Positions 25,654-32,269 of a stretch of 64,000 nt of DNA are shown here, one piece after another; within the stretch, counting starts at the first letter, position 1, and the number at the start of each line of letters is the position of its first letter. The stretch is from Terrimesophilobacter sp963702165. Lineage in GTDB: Bacteria; Actinomycetota; Actinomycetes; Actinomycetales; Microbacteriaceae. The notes under the pieces were generated by a model. It was not told where the DNA came from. It saw only the letters and a program-made list of their open reading frames with translations, and ran no database searches. Position numbers and translations under genes: made by a program. Location of the stretch: assembly GCA_963702165.1 (NCBI GenBank), contig OY969722.1:930001-994000 (forward strand). Direction: 5' to 3'.

Positions 25654-27003
25654 ATGACGATTTCCACTTCCCCGTATATTTCCAAGGTGTACGACGCCGC
25701 CATCGCACGCAACCCCGGCGAGCCGGAGTTCCACCAGGCTCTCGGTGAGGTGCTCGAGTCGATCGCACCCGTCGTCGCCCAGCATCCGGAGTATGCGGAA
25801 GCGGGAATCCTGGAACGCCTCGTCGAACCCGAGCGTCAGGTCATGTTCCGCGTGCCGTGGGTCGACGACGCCGGCCGGGTGCGAGTGAACCGCGGCTACC
25901 GTGTGCAGTTCAACTCGGCGCTCGGGCCGTACAAGGGCGGGCTGCGCTTTCACCCGAGCGTGAACCTCAGCATCATCAAGTTCCTCGGGTTCGAGCAGAC
26001 CTTCAAGAACGCGCTGACCGGTCAGGGCATCGGCGGGGCCAAGGGCGGAAGCGACTTCGATCCGCACGGCACGTCCGACGGCGAACTCATGCGCTTCTGC
26101 CAGAGCTTCATGACCGAGCTGTCCCGCCACATCGGGCAGTACACCGACGTGCCCGCAGGCGACATCGGAGTCGGTGCCCGCGAGATCGGCTACATGTTCG
26201 GCCAGTACCGGCGCCTGATGAATCGGCACGAGTCTGGTGTGCTCACGGGCAAGGGTCTCGGCTGGGGCGGTGCCAACGTTCGCACAGAGGCGACCGGCTA
26301 CGGCGTGGTGTTCTTCCTTCAGGAGATGCTCGCCAAGCGCGGCGAGACCCTCGAGGGCAGGACCGCCATCGTGTCAGGGTCGGGCAACGTAGCAACCTAC
26401 GCGATCGCCAAGCTGCAGCAACTGGGCGCGAAGGCGATCACCGTCTCGGACTCGTCCGGGTACATCGTCGACCAGGCCGGGATCGACCTCGAGGTGCTCA
26501 GGCAGGTCAAGGAGGTCGAGCGGCTGCGGATCTCCGCGTACGCCGACCGGCGGCCTGGGGCTCATTTCGTTGCGAGTGGCCGCGTCTGGGAGGTTCCGGG
26601 TCAGCTGGCGATCCCCGCGGCGACTCAGAACGAGCTCGGGTCGGATGACGCTGCCGCACTCATCCGCAACGGCGTCGTCGCCGTGGCGGAGGGCGCCAAC
26701 ATGCCGAGCACCCCGGATGCCGTCGAGTTGCTGCAGCAGGCTGGCGTGCTGTTCGCGCCCGGCAAGGCGGCGAACGCGGGCGGCGTGGCGATGTCAGCGC
26801 TCGAGATGAGCCAGAACGCCGCGCGCGAGCGTTGGGGTTTCGAGGAGAGCGAAGCGCGCCTGAGCGGCATCATGAGCGACCTGCACGCCGCCGCCTACGA
26901 CGCGTCGGAGAAGTACGGGCATCCGGGCGACTACGTCATCGGGGCGAACGCCGCCGGTTTCGTGCGCGTGGCCGAGGCGATGCTGGCGCAGGGGCTGATC
27001 TAG
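25654..27003 (+). CDS. gdhA: NADP-specific glutamate dehydrogenase
   Basis: Reductively aminates 2-oxoglutarate to glutamate. The 449-residue protein is of the hexameric bacterial type. It has GPYKGGLRFHPSVNLS near residue 90, the catalytic Lys in GIGGAKGGSDFDP (~129), VPAGDIGVGAREIGYMFGQY, the Rossmann loop VSGSGNVATYA, and the ending IGANAAGFVRVAEAM. GGAAGG lies 6-7 nt before the ATG. Together with GlnA, GlnA2 and GlnE this makes the window a nitrogen-assimilation region, though I see no GlnR-like box here. It is convergent with DUF3097 and shares a CTAG stop overlap. Confidence 0.95.
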   Translation: MTISTSPYISKVYDAAIARNPGEPEFHQALGEVLESIAPVVAQHPEYAEAGILERLVEPERQVMFRVPWVDDAGRVRVNRGYRVQFNSALGPYKGGLRFHPSVNLSIIKFLGFEQTFKNALTGQGIGGAKGGSDFDPHGTSDGELMRFCQSFMTELSRHIGQYTDVPAGDIGVGAREIGYMFGQYRRLMNRHESGVLTGKGLGWGGANVRTEATGYGVVFFLQEMLAKRGETLEGRTAIVSGSGNVATYAIAKLQQLGAKAITVSDSSGYIVDQAGIDLEVLRQVKEVERLRISAYADRRPGAHFVASGRVWEVPGQLAIPAATQNELGSDDAAALIRNGVVAVAEGANMPSTPDAVELLQQAGVLFAPGKAANAGGVAMSALEMSQNAARERWGFEESEARLSGIMSDLHAAAYDASEKYGHPGDYVIGANAAGFVRVAEAMLAQGLI

Positions 27004-27842
27004 ACCGTCACGAAGTCGATCAGCTGCTCAACAGACCCAAGCAGCGCCGGCTCCAGGTCGTTGAACGTCGACACCCTGCCGAGGATCCGCTGCCACGCGT
27101 GGGCGATGTCCGCCTGATCGTCGTGCGGCCAGCCGAGCGCGTCGCACACGCCGTGCTTCCAGTCGATGCCGCGCGGCACCACCGGCCACGCCGCGATCCC
27201 GATCCGGGCGGGCTTCACCGCCTGCCAGATGTCGATGTACGGATGCCCCACCACGAGCACGTGCTCCCGGAACGGGCCGCGCATGACCGCGTCGGCGATG
27301 CGGCTCTCCTTCGACCCTGCCACCAGGTGGTCGGCGAGCACACCCACCCGGCGTCCGGCATCCGGGGCAAAATCGCGCAGCACCTCTTCAAGGTGGTCGA
27401 TGCCCTCCAGATACTCGACGACAACACCTTCGACCCGCAGGTCATGACCCCACACCTTCTCGACGAGTTCGGCATCGTGCCTGCCTTCGACGAAGATCCG
27501 GCTGCCCCTGGCGACGCGCGCCGTGTGATCGGTGACAGCAACCGACCCGGATGCAGAGCGCAGCACCCCCTGCTGCTTCACCGTCGGCGGAATCAGCTCG
27601 ACCGGTTCGCCCTCAAGCAGGAAGCCGGGGCCGAGCGGGAAGACCCGACGCTTGCCGAAGTAGTCCTCGAGCGTCACCAGGCGACCCTCACGCGCAACGA
27701 CCGCGCCGCTGAATCCGGTCTCGGTCTCCTCGACCACCAGGTCGTCGGTCGCCTCCACCTTCCGCGGCGGAGCCGGGGTGCGGCGACGCGAAAAATCAGC
27801 GAGAACGTCAGAGCTGTAGCGATCGGGACCGAAATCTGTCAC
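27000..27842 (-). CDS. DUF3097 protein with a TOPRIM-like core
   Basis: A 280-residue actinobacterial DUF3097 protein. After a basic N-terminus and a small beta domain (FGKRRVFPLGPGFLLEGEPV), it has SRIFVEGRHDAELVEKVWG near residue 100 and RRVGVLADHLVAGSKES near 160. Glu in the first strand and Asp in the second resemble a TOPRIM fold; this is my reading of the motif and not a proven assignment. It also has VVGHPYIDIWQAVKP and a conserved Trp-rich end. No function is established. It is the last gene before the small protein and map, on the opposite strand to map. Confidence 0.8.
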   Translation of the reverse strand: MTDFGPDRYSSDVLADFSRRRTPAPPRKVEATDDLVVEETETGFSGAVVAREGRLVTLEDYFGKRRVFPLGPGFLLEGEPVELIPPTVKQQGVLRSASGSVAVTDHTARVARGSRIFVEGRHDAELVEKVWGHDLRVEGVVVEYLEGIDHLEEVLRDFAPDAGRRVGVLADHLVAGSKESRIADAVMRGPFREHVLVVGHPYIDIWQAVKPARIGIAAWPVVPRGIDWKHGVCDALGWPHDDQADIAHAWQRILGRVSTFNDLEPALLGSVEQLIDFVTV

Positions 27843-27851
27843 CCGATGAGG

Positions 27852-28022
27852 CTAGTCCTCCGCGGCATCCTCTTCGGCCCATTTCCGGGCGCGTTCGCGA
27901 AGGATCTCCGGCGCGCGCGCCGCCTCCTCGCGTGATGCGAACGGGCCGACCCGATCGGTGCCCAGCGACTGCGGTCCCTCCTCCACCTCGCCGGTGCGGT
28001 CGTTGTACCACCACTGGGTCAT
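27852..28022 (-). CDS. Small conserved protein (56 aa), function unknown
   Basis: A 56-residue acidic protein starting MTQWWYNDRTGEVEEGPQ and ending in a charged helix (ILRERARKWAEEDAAED). AGGAGG lies 6 nt before the ATG, a strong site. Short proteins of this pattern (WWYN, TGEVE-x-G, GP-x-x-xREEA) occur next to map in related actinobacteria. They resemble a minimal SPOR-like or Trp-rich module, but I do not assign a function. It is divergent from map and followed after 9 bp by DUF3097, likely in one mRNA. Confidence 0.7.
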   Translation of the reverse strand: MTQWWYNDRTGEVEEGPQSLGTDRVGPFASREEAARAPEILRERARKWAEEDAAED

Positions 28023-28040
28023 CGTTGCCTCCTGCGTACG

Positions 28041-28046
28041 TAAAAT
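28041..28046 (+). promoter_or_regulatory. -10 box of map-ppgK (leaderless)
   Basis: TAAAAT followed by 7 nt and the ATG at 28054. It is the closest to the TATAAT consensus among the leaderless promoters here. Confidence 0.55.
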
Positions 28047-28053
28047 TGATCCT

Positions 28054-28938
28054 ATGCCCAGAGATTCCAACGGTCACCTCACGCCCGGACGGATCTCCGG
28101 GCTCCGCGCGGTGCCGAAGCACATTGTCCGACCGGAGTACGTCGGGAAGCAGGCGCCGGCCCCGTTCACCGGCTCGGATGTCTACGAGCAGGAGGCGATC
28201 GAGCGCATCCGGCACGCGGGTGAACTCGCTGCTGCTGCCATCCAGGCGGTCGGTGAGGCGATCGCGCCCGGCGTCACCACCGACGAGCTGGACGGCATCG
28301 GCCACGACTTCCTCATCGCGAACAACGCCTATCCGTCGACCCTGGGCTACCGCGGCTTCCCGAAGTCGCTGTGCAGTTCGGTCAACGAGGTGATCTGCCA
28401 CGGCATCCCGGATGACACGGTGCTTGAGGCGGGCGACATCATCAACATCGACATCACCGCGTTCAAGAACGGGGTGCACGGAGACAGCAACGTCACGTTC
28501 ATCGTGGGCGAGGCGAGCGACGAGGCCTCCGCGCTCGTCGAGCGCACACGCGAATCGCTTCGGCGCGCCATGAAGGCCGTCGCCCCCGGCCGCCAGGTCA
28601 ACGTCATCGGACGCGCGATCGAGTCGTACGCCAAGCGGTTCGGCTACGGCGTCGTGCGTGACTTCACCGGGCATGGTGTCGGCGAGGCCTTCCACTCCGG
28701 GCTCGTCATCCCGCACTATGACGCTGCTCCGGCTTTCGCGCAGCCGTTGGAGGTGGGCATGGTGTTCACGATCGAGCCGATGCTCACGCTCGGCACGCAC
28801 GAGTGGGACCAGTGGGCGGATGGCTGGACCATCACCACCAAGGACAAGAGCCTCACCGCGCAATTCGAGCACACCCTCGCCGTCACCGAACACGGGGTGG
28901 ACGTTCTCACCGGGGCGCCTGAAAGAATGAGCGCATGA
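28054..28938 (+). CDS. map: Methionine aminopeptidase type I
   Basis: Removes the initiator methionine from new proteins. The 294-residue protein has all five metal ligands: Asp in INIDITAFKNGVHGDSNVTF (two Asp), His in FTGHGVGEAFHSG, Glu in TIEPMLTLG and Glu in AQFEHTLAVTEHG. The His of SVNEVICHGIPD lines the S1 pocket. The ~40-residue N-terminal extension (up to AGELAAAAIQAVG) is normal for actinobacterial forms. Its stop overlaps the ppgK start (ATGA), so the two are translationally coupled. Confidence 0.95.
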   Translation: MPRDSNGHLTPGRISGLRAVPKHIVRPEYVGKQAPAPFTGSDVYEQEAIERIRHAGELAAAAIQAVGEAIAPGVTTDELDGIGHDFLIANNAYPSTLGYRGFPKSLCSSVNEVICHGIPDDTVLEAGDIINIDITAFKNGVHGDSNVTFIVGEASDEASALVERTRESLRRAMKAVAPGRQVNVIGRAIESYAKRFGYGVVRDFTGHGVGEAFHSGLVIPHYDAAPAFAQPLEVGMVFTIEPMLTLGTHEWDQWADGWTITTKDKSLTAQFEHTLAVTEHGVDVLTGAPERMSA

Positions 28939-29714
28939 CCATCGCAGTTGGCATCGATATCGGCGGCACGGGGATCAAGGGAGCGGTTGTCGACATCGCC
29001 ACCGGCGAATTGCTGACCGAACGCATGAAGATCGCCACGCCGGCGGGCGGGTCACCAAGCGACATCCTTGACACGGTCGAGGAACTGTTCGGCCGACTCG
29101 GCGACTTGGCGACAGAGGTGCCGGTCGGCGTGTGCTTCCCGGCGATCGTCAAAAACGGCGTGACCATGTCGGCGGCGAACGTGTCGAAGGACTGGATCGG
29201 CCTGGAGGCGGAGCGGTTGTTCGAGGAACGCCTCGGCCGCGACATCCACTTCCTCAATGACGCGGATGCCGCAGGCATCGCCGAGGTGGTCTACGGCGCT
29301 GCGCGGGATGTGCCCGGGCTCGTGCTGCTCACGACGCTCGGCACCGGCATCGGCACCGCGATGCTCTACAACGGGGTGCTGATCCCGAACACCGAACTCG
29401 GGCACCTGGAGATCGGCGGCGTCGACATCGAGACCGTCGCAGCCGTTTCGGCGCGCGAGCGCGAGAACCTCAGCTGGACCGAGTGGGTCGCACGCCTGCA
29501 GCCGTACTACACGCGCCTCGAGTTCCTGTTCTCCCCCGACCTTTTCATCGTCGGCGGAGGGGTGTCGAAGAGCTACGAGCAGTTCCTCCCGCTCATCACC
29601 ACACGCGCCCCTATGGTGCCCGCGAGCCTGCGCAACAACGCCGGCATCATGGGTGTCGCGTGGCTGTCGGTGAACGACCACCGCGCGCGCTATCGCGACT
29701 CCCCCATCTCCTGA
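28935..29714 (+). CDS. ppgK: Polyphosphate glucokinase
   Basis: ROK-family kinase that phosphorylates glucose with polyphosphate (and often ATP). The 259-residue protein has the phosphate loop GIDIGGTGIKGAVVD near residue 6, VGVCFPAIVKNG, the catalytic Asp in FLNDADAAGIAE (~113), TLGTGIGTAMLYNG, NTELGHLEIGG and the polyP-glucokinase-type C-terminus (YYTRLEFLFSPDLFIVGGGVSK). It shares an operon with map. After the stop lies a long imperfect palindrome and then rnpB on the other strand. Confidence 0.93.
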   Translation: MTIAVGIDIGGTGIKGAVVDIATGELLTERMKIATPAGGSPSDILDTVEELFGRLGDLATEVPVGVCFPAIVKNGVTMSAANVSKDWIGLEAERLFEERLGRDIHFLNDADAAGIAEVVYGAARDVPGLVLLTTLGTGIGTAMLYNGVLIPNTELGHLEIGGVDIETVAAVSARERENLSWTEWVARLQPYYTRLEFLFSPDLFIVGGGVSKSYEQFLPLITTRAPMVPASLRNNAGIMGVAWLSVNDHRARYRDSPIS

Positions 29715-29728
29715 TCCCCACGTCCTCT

Positions 29729-29819
29729 CTTAACCCATTTCAAGGAGATTTGGCCGCTGGCAGCTCCGGATGCCTATGGCAGGCGACCGAAAGCCGGAAT
29801 CTCCTTGAGACGGGTTAAG
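29729..29819. repeat. 91-bp palindromic element between ppgK and rnpB
   Basis: Left arm 29729-29750 and right arm 29798-29819 are inverted copies matching 20 of 22 bases (CTTAACCC at the ends, TCAAGGAGATT inside). The 47-nt centre holds smaller inverted repeats. It separates the convergent ppgK and rnpB and may end both transcripts. The long, well-kept arms also fit a miniature mobile element. Confidence 0.6.
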
Positions 29820-29838
29820 GCCAGGGCTAGGAGGGCGT

Positions 29839-30210
29839 GAATGGGCCGGCTGTTACGCCGGGTTCTGTCCGGGTGCCTTTAGGCACCGTGGACGGTCATC
29901 TATCTCGGGACTACGTTGCCGCAGCCCTCTAGCGGTCTACCCGGGAACTCGGCGAGCAGCCTCATCGTCCCCTTATTCGACCTTGCTCCTGGCGAGGTTT
30001 ACCCAGCCGACCCGATCGCTCGGGCCGCTGGTGGTCTCTTACACCACCGTTTCACCCTTACCCCGGGCACGAAGCCCGTGGCGGTCTGCTTTCTGTTGCA
30101 CTTTCTCGCGGATTGCTCCGGGTGGGTGTTACCCACCGCCATGCTCTGCGGAGCCCGGACGTTCCTCGGCATCCTTTCGGATGACGCGACCGTCTTGCCG
30201 ACCCATTCAC
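29839..30210 (-). ncRNA. rnpB: RNase P RNA (M1 RNA), class A
   Basis: Catalytic RNA of RNase P, which trims tRNA 5' leaders. On the minus strand the ends pair as P1 (GAATGGGTCGGC with GCCGGCCCATTC). Conserved blocks follow: GAGGAACGTCCGGGCTCC near the 5' side, AGAAAGCAGACCGCC, AGGGTGAAACGGTG, GTAAGAGACCACC, and GACAGAACCCGGCGTAA near the 3' side. The length of about 372 nt is normal for class A. A TAGAAT box lies just upstream. The P1 pairing sets the ends, which may be off by a few bases. Confidence 0.93.
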
Positions 30211-30215
30211 CATTG

Positions 30216-30221
30216 ATTCTA
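30216..30221 (-). promoter_or_regulatory. -10 box of rnpB
   Basis: TAGAAT on the minus strand, 6-8 nt before the predicted 5' end of the RNA at about 30210. Confidence 0.55.
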
Positions 30222-30247
30222 CGGTGAGCGGCCGGCATCCGGTGTGA

Positions 30248-30670
30248 CTAATCGTCGAAATCGGTGCGGAGGTCCATGGCCTTGTTGGCCGCGGCATCCG
30301 CGCGCGAGTTCTGCAGCCGCGGTACCCATTCGAACCGCACCGGAGTGCCCATGAGCAGGTCGCGGGCCTGCGCGGCGAGCTCTGCCATCGCCGGATGCTT
30401 GATCTTCCAGCGGCCGCTCATCTGCTCGACCACGAGCTTGGAGTCCATCCGCACGAGCAGTTCGGCGTCCGGGTCGATGACCAGCGCCCTGCGCACACCC
30501 TCGACGAGCCCGGTGTATTCGGCCACGTTGTTGGAGGCAACGCCGATGTAGCGGCCGACGATGGCGAGGATCTCGCCCGAGTCACCGTCGATGATGACCG
30601 AGCCGCTCCCTGCCGGCCCCGGGTTGCCCCTCGAGCCGCCGTCCGCCTCGATGATGAGCCGGCGGCCCAT
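30248..30670 (-). CDS. rnhA: Ribonuclease HI
   Basis: Degrades RNA in RNA-DNA hybrids. The 140-residue single-domain protein keeps the catalytic acids: Asp in IIEADGGSRGNPGPAG near residue 7, Glu in NVAEYTGLVEGV (~47), Asp in RMDSKLVVEQMSG (~71) and Asp in NSRADAAANKAM (~124). Many actinobacteria have this RNase H fused to a phosphatase domain; here it stands alone. The ATG overlaps the stop of the coiled-coil gene (TGATG), so they are coupled. It sits just upstream of rnpB on the same strand. Confidence 0.92.
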   Translation of the reverse strand: MGRRLIIEADGGSRGNPGPAGSGSVIIDGDSGEILAIVGRYIGVASNNVAEYTGLVEGVRRALVIDPDAELLVRMDSKLVVEQMSGRWKIKHPAMAELAAQARDLLMGTPVRFEWVPRLQNSRADAAANKAMDLRTDFDD

Positions 30671-31410
30671 CAGAGGCCGGACTCGCTGGTGCGGACAAGG
30701 ATGGCGTTGCTGGTCGGGCACAGCAGCACGTCATCCGGCGCTGCGGCTCGGATCTCGGCGAGATCGCTCTCGTTGAGCTTCACGCCGCTCGCGCTGGAAA
30801 CCCCGTGCTGCAGCAGGGAGGCGCCCGCGCCGTAGCGTTCGCGCTGCCGCTCGTACAAGGCGAGCAGGTCTTCCGGCACGCGGCCGGCGATGGTCTGCCT
30901 GTTGGCGTTCGCGTGCTGCTGTTCGCTCCGGATGCCCTCGAGCGCTGAGTCCCGATCGGCCTCTTGTGCCGCCATCTTCTCGGCCACGTCGTCGAGCTTG
31001 GTGCGCGCATCGCGCTCGGTGGCCTCTGCCTCTTCGACGCGTTCCATGACGGCCAGCTCGATGTCCTCGAGGTCGCTCTGGCGCTTGCGCAGTGACGTCA
31101 GCTCCGTCTCCAGCCCCTGGACGTCCTTCACCGAACTGCTGGCATCCAGCCGCTCGGTGTCGCGCCGGATCCGCGCCTCGACGAGCTCGACGTCGGACTC
31201 GACGCGCTTCAGCTCGATCCGCGCATCCTCCAGGGACCCGAGCTTCTCCAGCAGGTCCTTGCGGAGCTCATCGGCTTGCCCGCCGAGTTCTGTCAACGCC
31301 GCGTGCTCCGGCAGGGTCTTCGCGCGGTGCTCTAGCTGCGCGAGCCGCGTGTCGATCGCCTGCAGGTCGAGCAGGAGGGCCTGGGTTTCCGGGCTCGCTT
31401 TCAACGCCAT
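30670..31410 (-). CDS. Coiled-coil protein of the C4 zinc-ribbon family, ribbon decayed
   Basis: A 246-residue protein, mostly a long coiled coil (about 15-170), ending like the actinobacterial C4-type zinc ribbon (DUF164/CT398-like) proteins: SDLAEIRAAAPDDV and AILVRTSESGL are conserved. The usual CxxC pairs are lost: the first reads SSASG and the second CPTSN, leaving one cysteine, so zinc should not bind. The family is implicated in RNA or membrane-linked roles without a fixed function. It lies in a tight operon: NIF3 protein, this gene, rnhA. Confidence 0.85.
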   Translation of the reverse strand: MALKASPETQALLLDLQAIDTRLAQLEHRAKTLPEHAALTELGGQADELRKDLLEKLGSLEDARIELKRVESDVELVEARIRRDTERLDASSSVKDVQGLETELTSLRKRQSDLEDIELAVMERVEEAEATERDARTKLDDVAEKMAAQEADRDSALEGIRSEQQHANANRQTIAGRVPEDLLALYERQRERYGAGASLLQHGVSSASGVKLNESDLAEIRAAAPDDVLLCPTSNAILVRTSESGL

Positions 31411-31434
31411 CTGTCTCGGGCTCGCTTTCTCTTT

Positions 31435-32265
31435 TTACTGGACAATCGCAAAGTCCCATGGATCGGTGCGCAGCTCGCTCACCGTGACCTGAGTGGCAGG
31501 CAGCTCCCGTCGCAGCTCTTCCGCCGCGGTGTCGAGCCAGAGCCACTCGCTGGCCCAGTGGGACACATCGATCAGGGCCGGTCCCCCGCCGAGCTTCGCC
31601 TGTTCACGGGCCTCGCTTGCCGGGTGGTGGCGCAGGTCGGAGGTGATGTAGACATCCGCCGATCTGACGGCGCTCTCCGCCAGGAGGCTGTCCCCCGCGC
31701 CGCCGCACAACGCGACCGTGCGAATCGACCGGTCGTACTCGCCGGAGACGCGAATACCGGATGCCGTGGCAGGCAGCAACTCGGCCAGCGCGCCGGCGAG
31801 TCGTCCCAGGGTGGTCTCCGAGGGCAGGTCGCCGACGCGACCGAGCCCGCGACCGGGCTGTTCGCCCGCGACAATGGGCTGCGGCGAGACGAGGCCCAGC
31901 TTTGCCGCGAGCACAGCCGAAGTGCCGGTCTCGACGACGTCGGCGTTGGTGTGCGCGGCGATCAGCGCACATCCGGAGCGGATCAGGCGGGCGAGCACCG
32001 CGCCCTTGTAGCGGTCCTCGGCGACACTGGTGACGCCGCGCAGCAGCAGAGGGTGGTGGACGAGCAACAGCTGGGCGCCCGCGTCGATGGCTTCGTCGAC
32101 GGTCTCAGGGACCGCGTCGACGGCGAGGTGGATGCGCTCGATAGGCGATGCCGGATCACCGGACAGCAGCCCGGGGGCGTCCCAGTCCTCGGATCCACTG
32201 AGCGGCCAGAGCCGTTCGACCGCGCGGACGACGTCGGCGAGCGTCGTGGGCGTTGGCTGCGGCAT
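31435..32265 (-). CDS. NIF3-family dinuclear metal-centre protein
   Basis: A 276-residue member of the NIF3/YbgI (DUF34) family. Metal ligands are visible in LLLVHHPLLLRG near residue 65, IAAHTNADVVETG (~102) and the C-terminal ALIDVSHWASEWLWLD (~237). The SEWLW...E segment supplies His and Glu. The family forms toroidal hexamers; some members have been proposed to act as GTP cyclohydrolase-like enzymes, but the physiological role is not settled. It begins 4 bp after the permease stop and is followed after 24 bp by the coiled-coil gene. Confidence 0.9.
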   Translation of the reverse strand: MPQPTPTTLADVVRAVERLWPLSGSEDWDAPGLLSGDPASPIERIHLAVDAVPETVDEAIDAGAQLLLVHHPLLLRGVTSVAEDRYKGAVLARLIRSGCALIAAHTNADVVETGTSAVLAAKLGLVSPQPIVAGEQPGRGLGRVGDLPSETTLGRLAGALAELLPATASGIRVSGEYDRSIRTVALCGGAGDSLLAESAVRSADVYITSDLRHHPASEAREQAKLGGGPALIDVSHWASEWLWLDTAAEELRRELPATQVTVSELRTDPWDFAIVQ

Positions 32266-32269
32266 CCCG

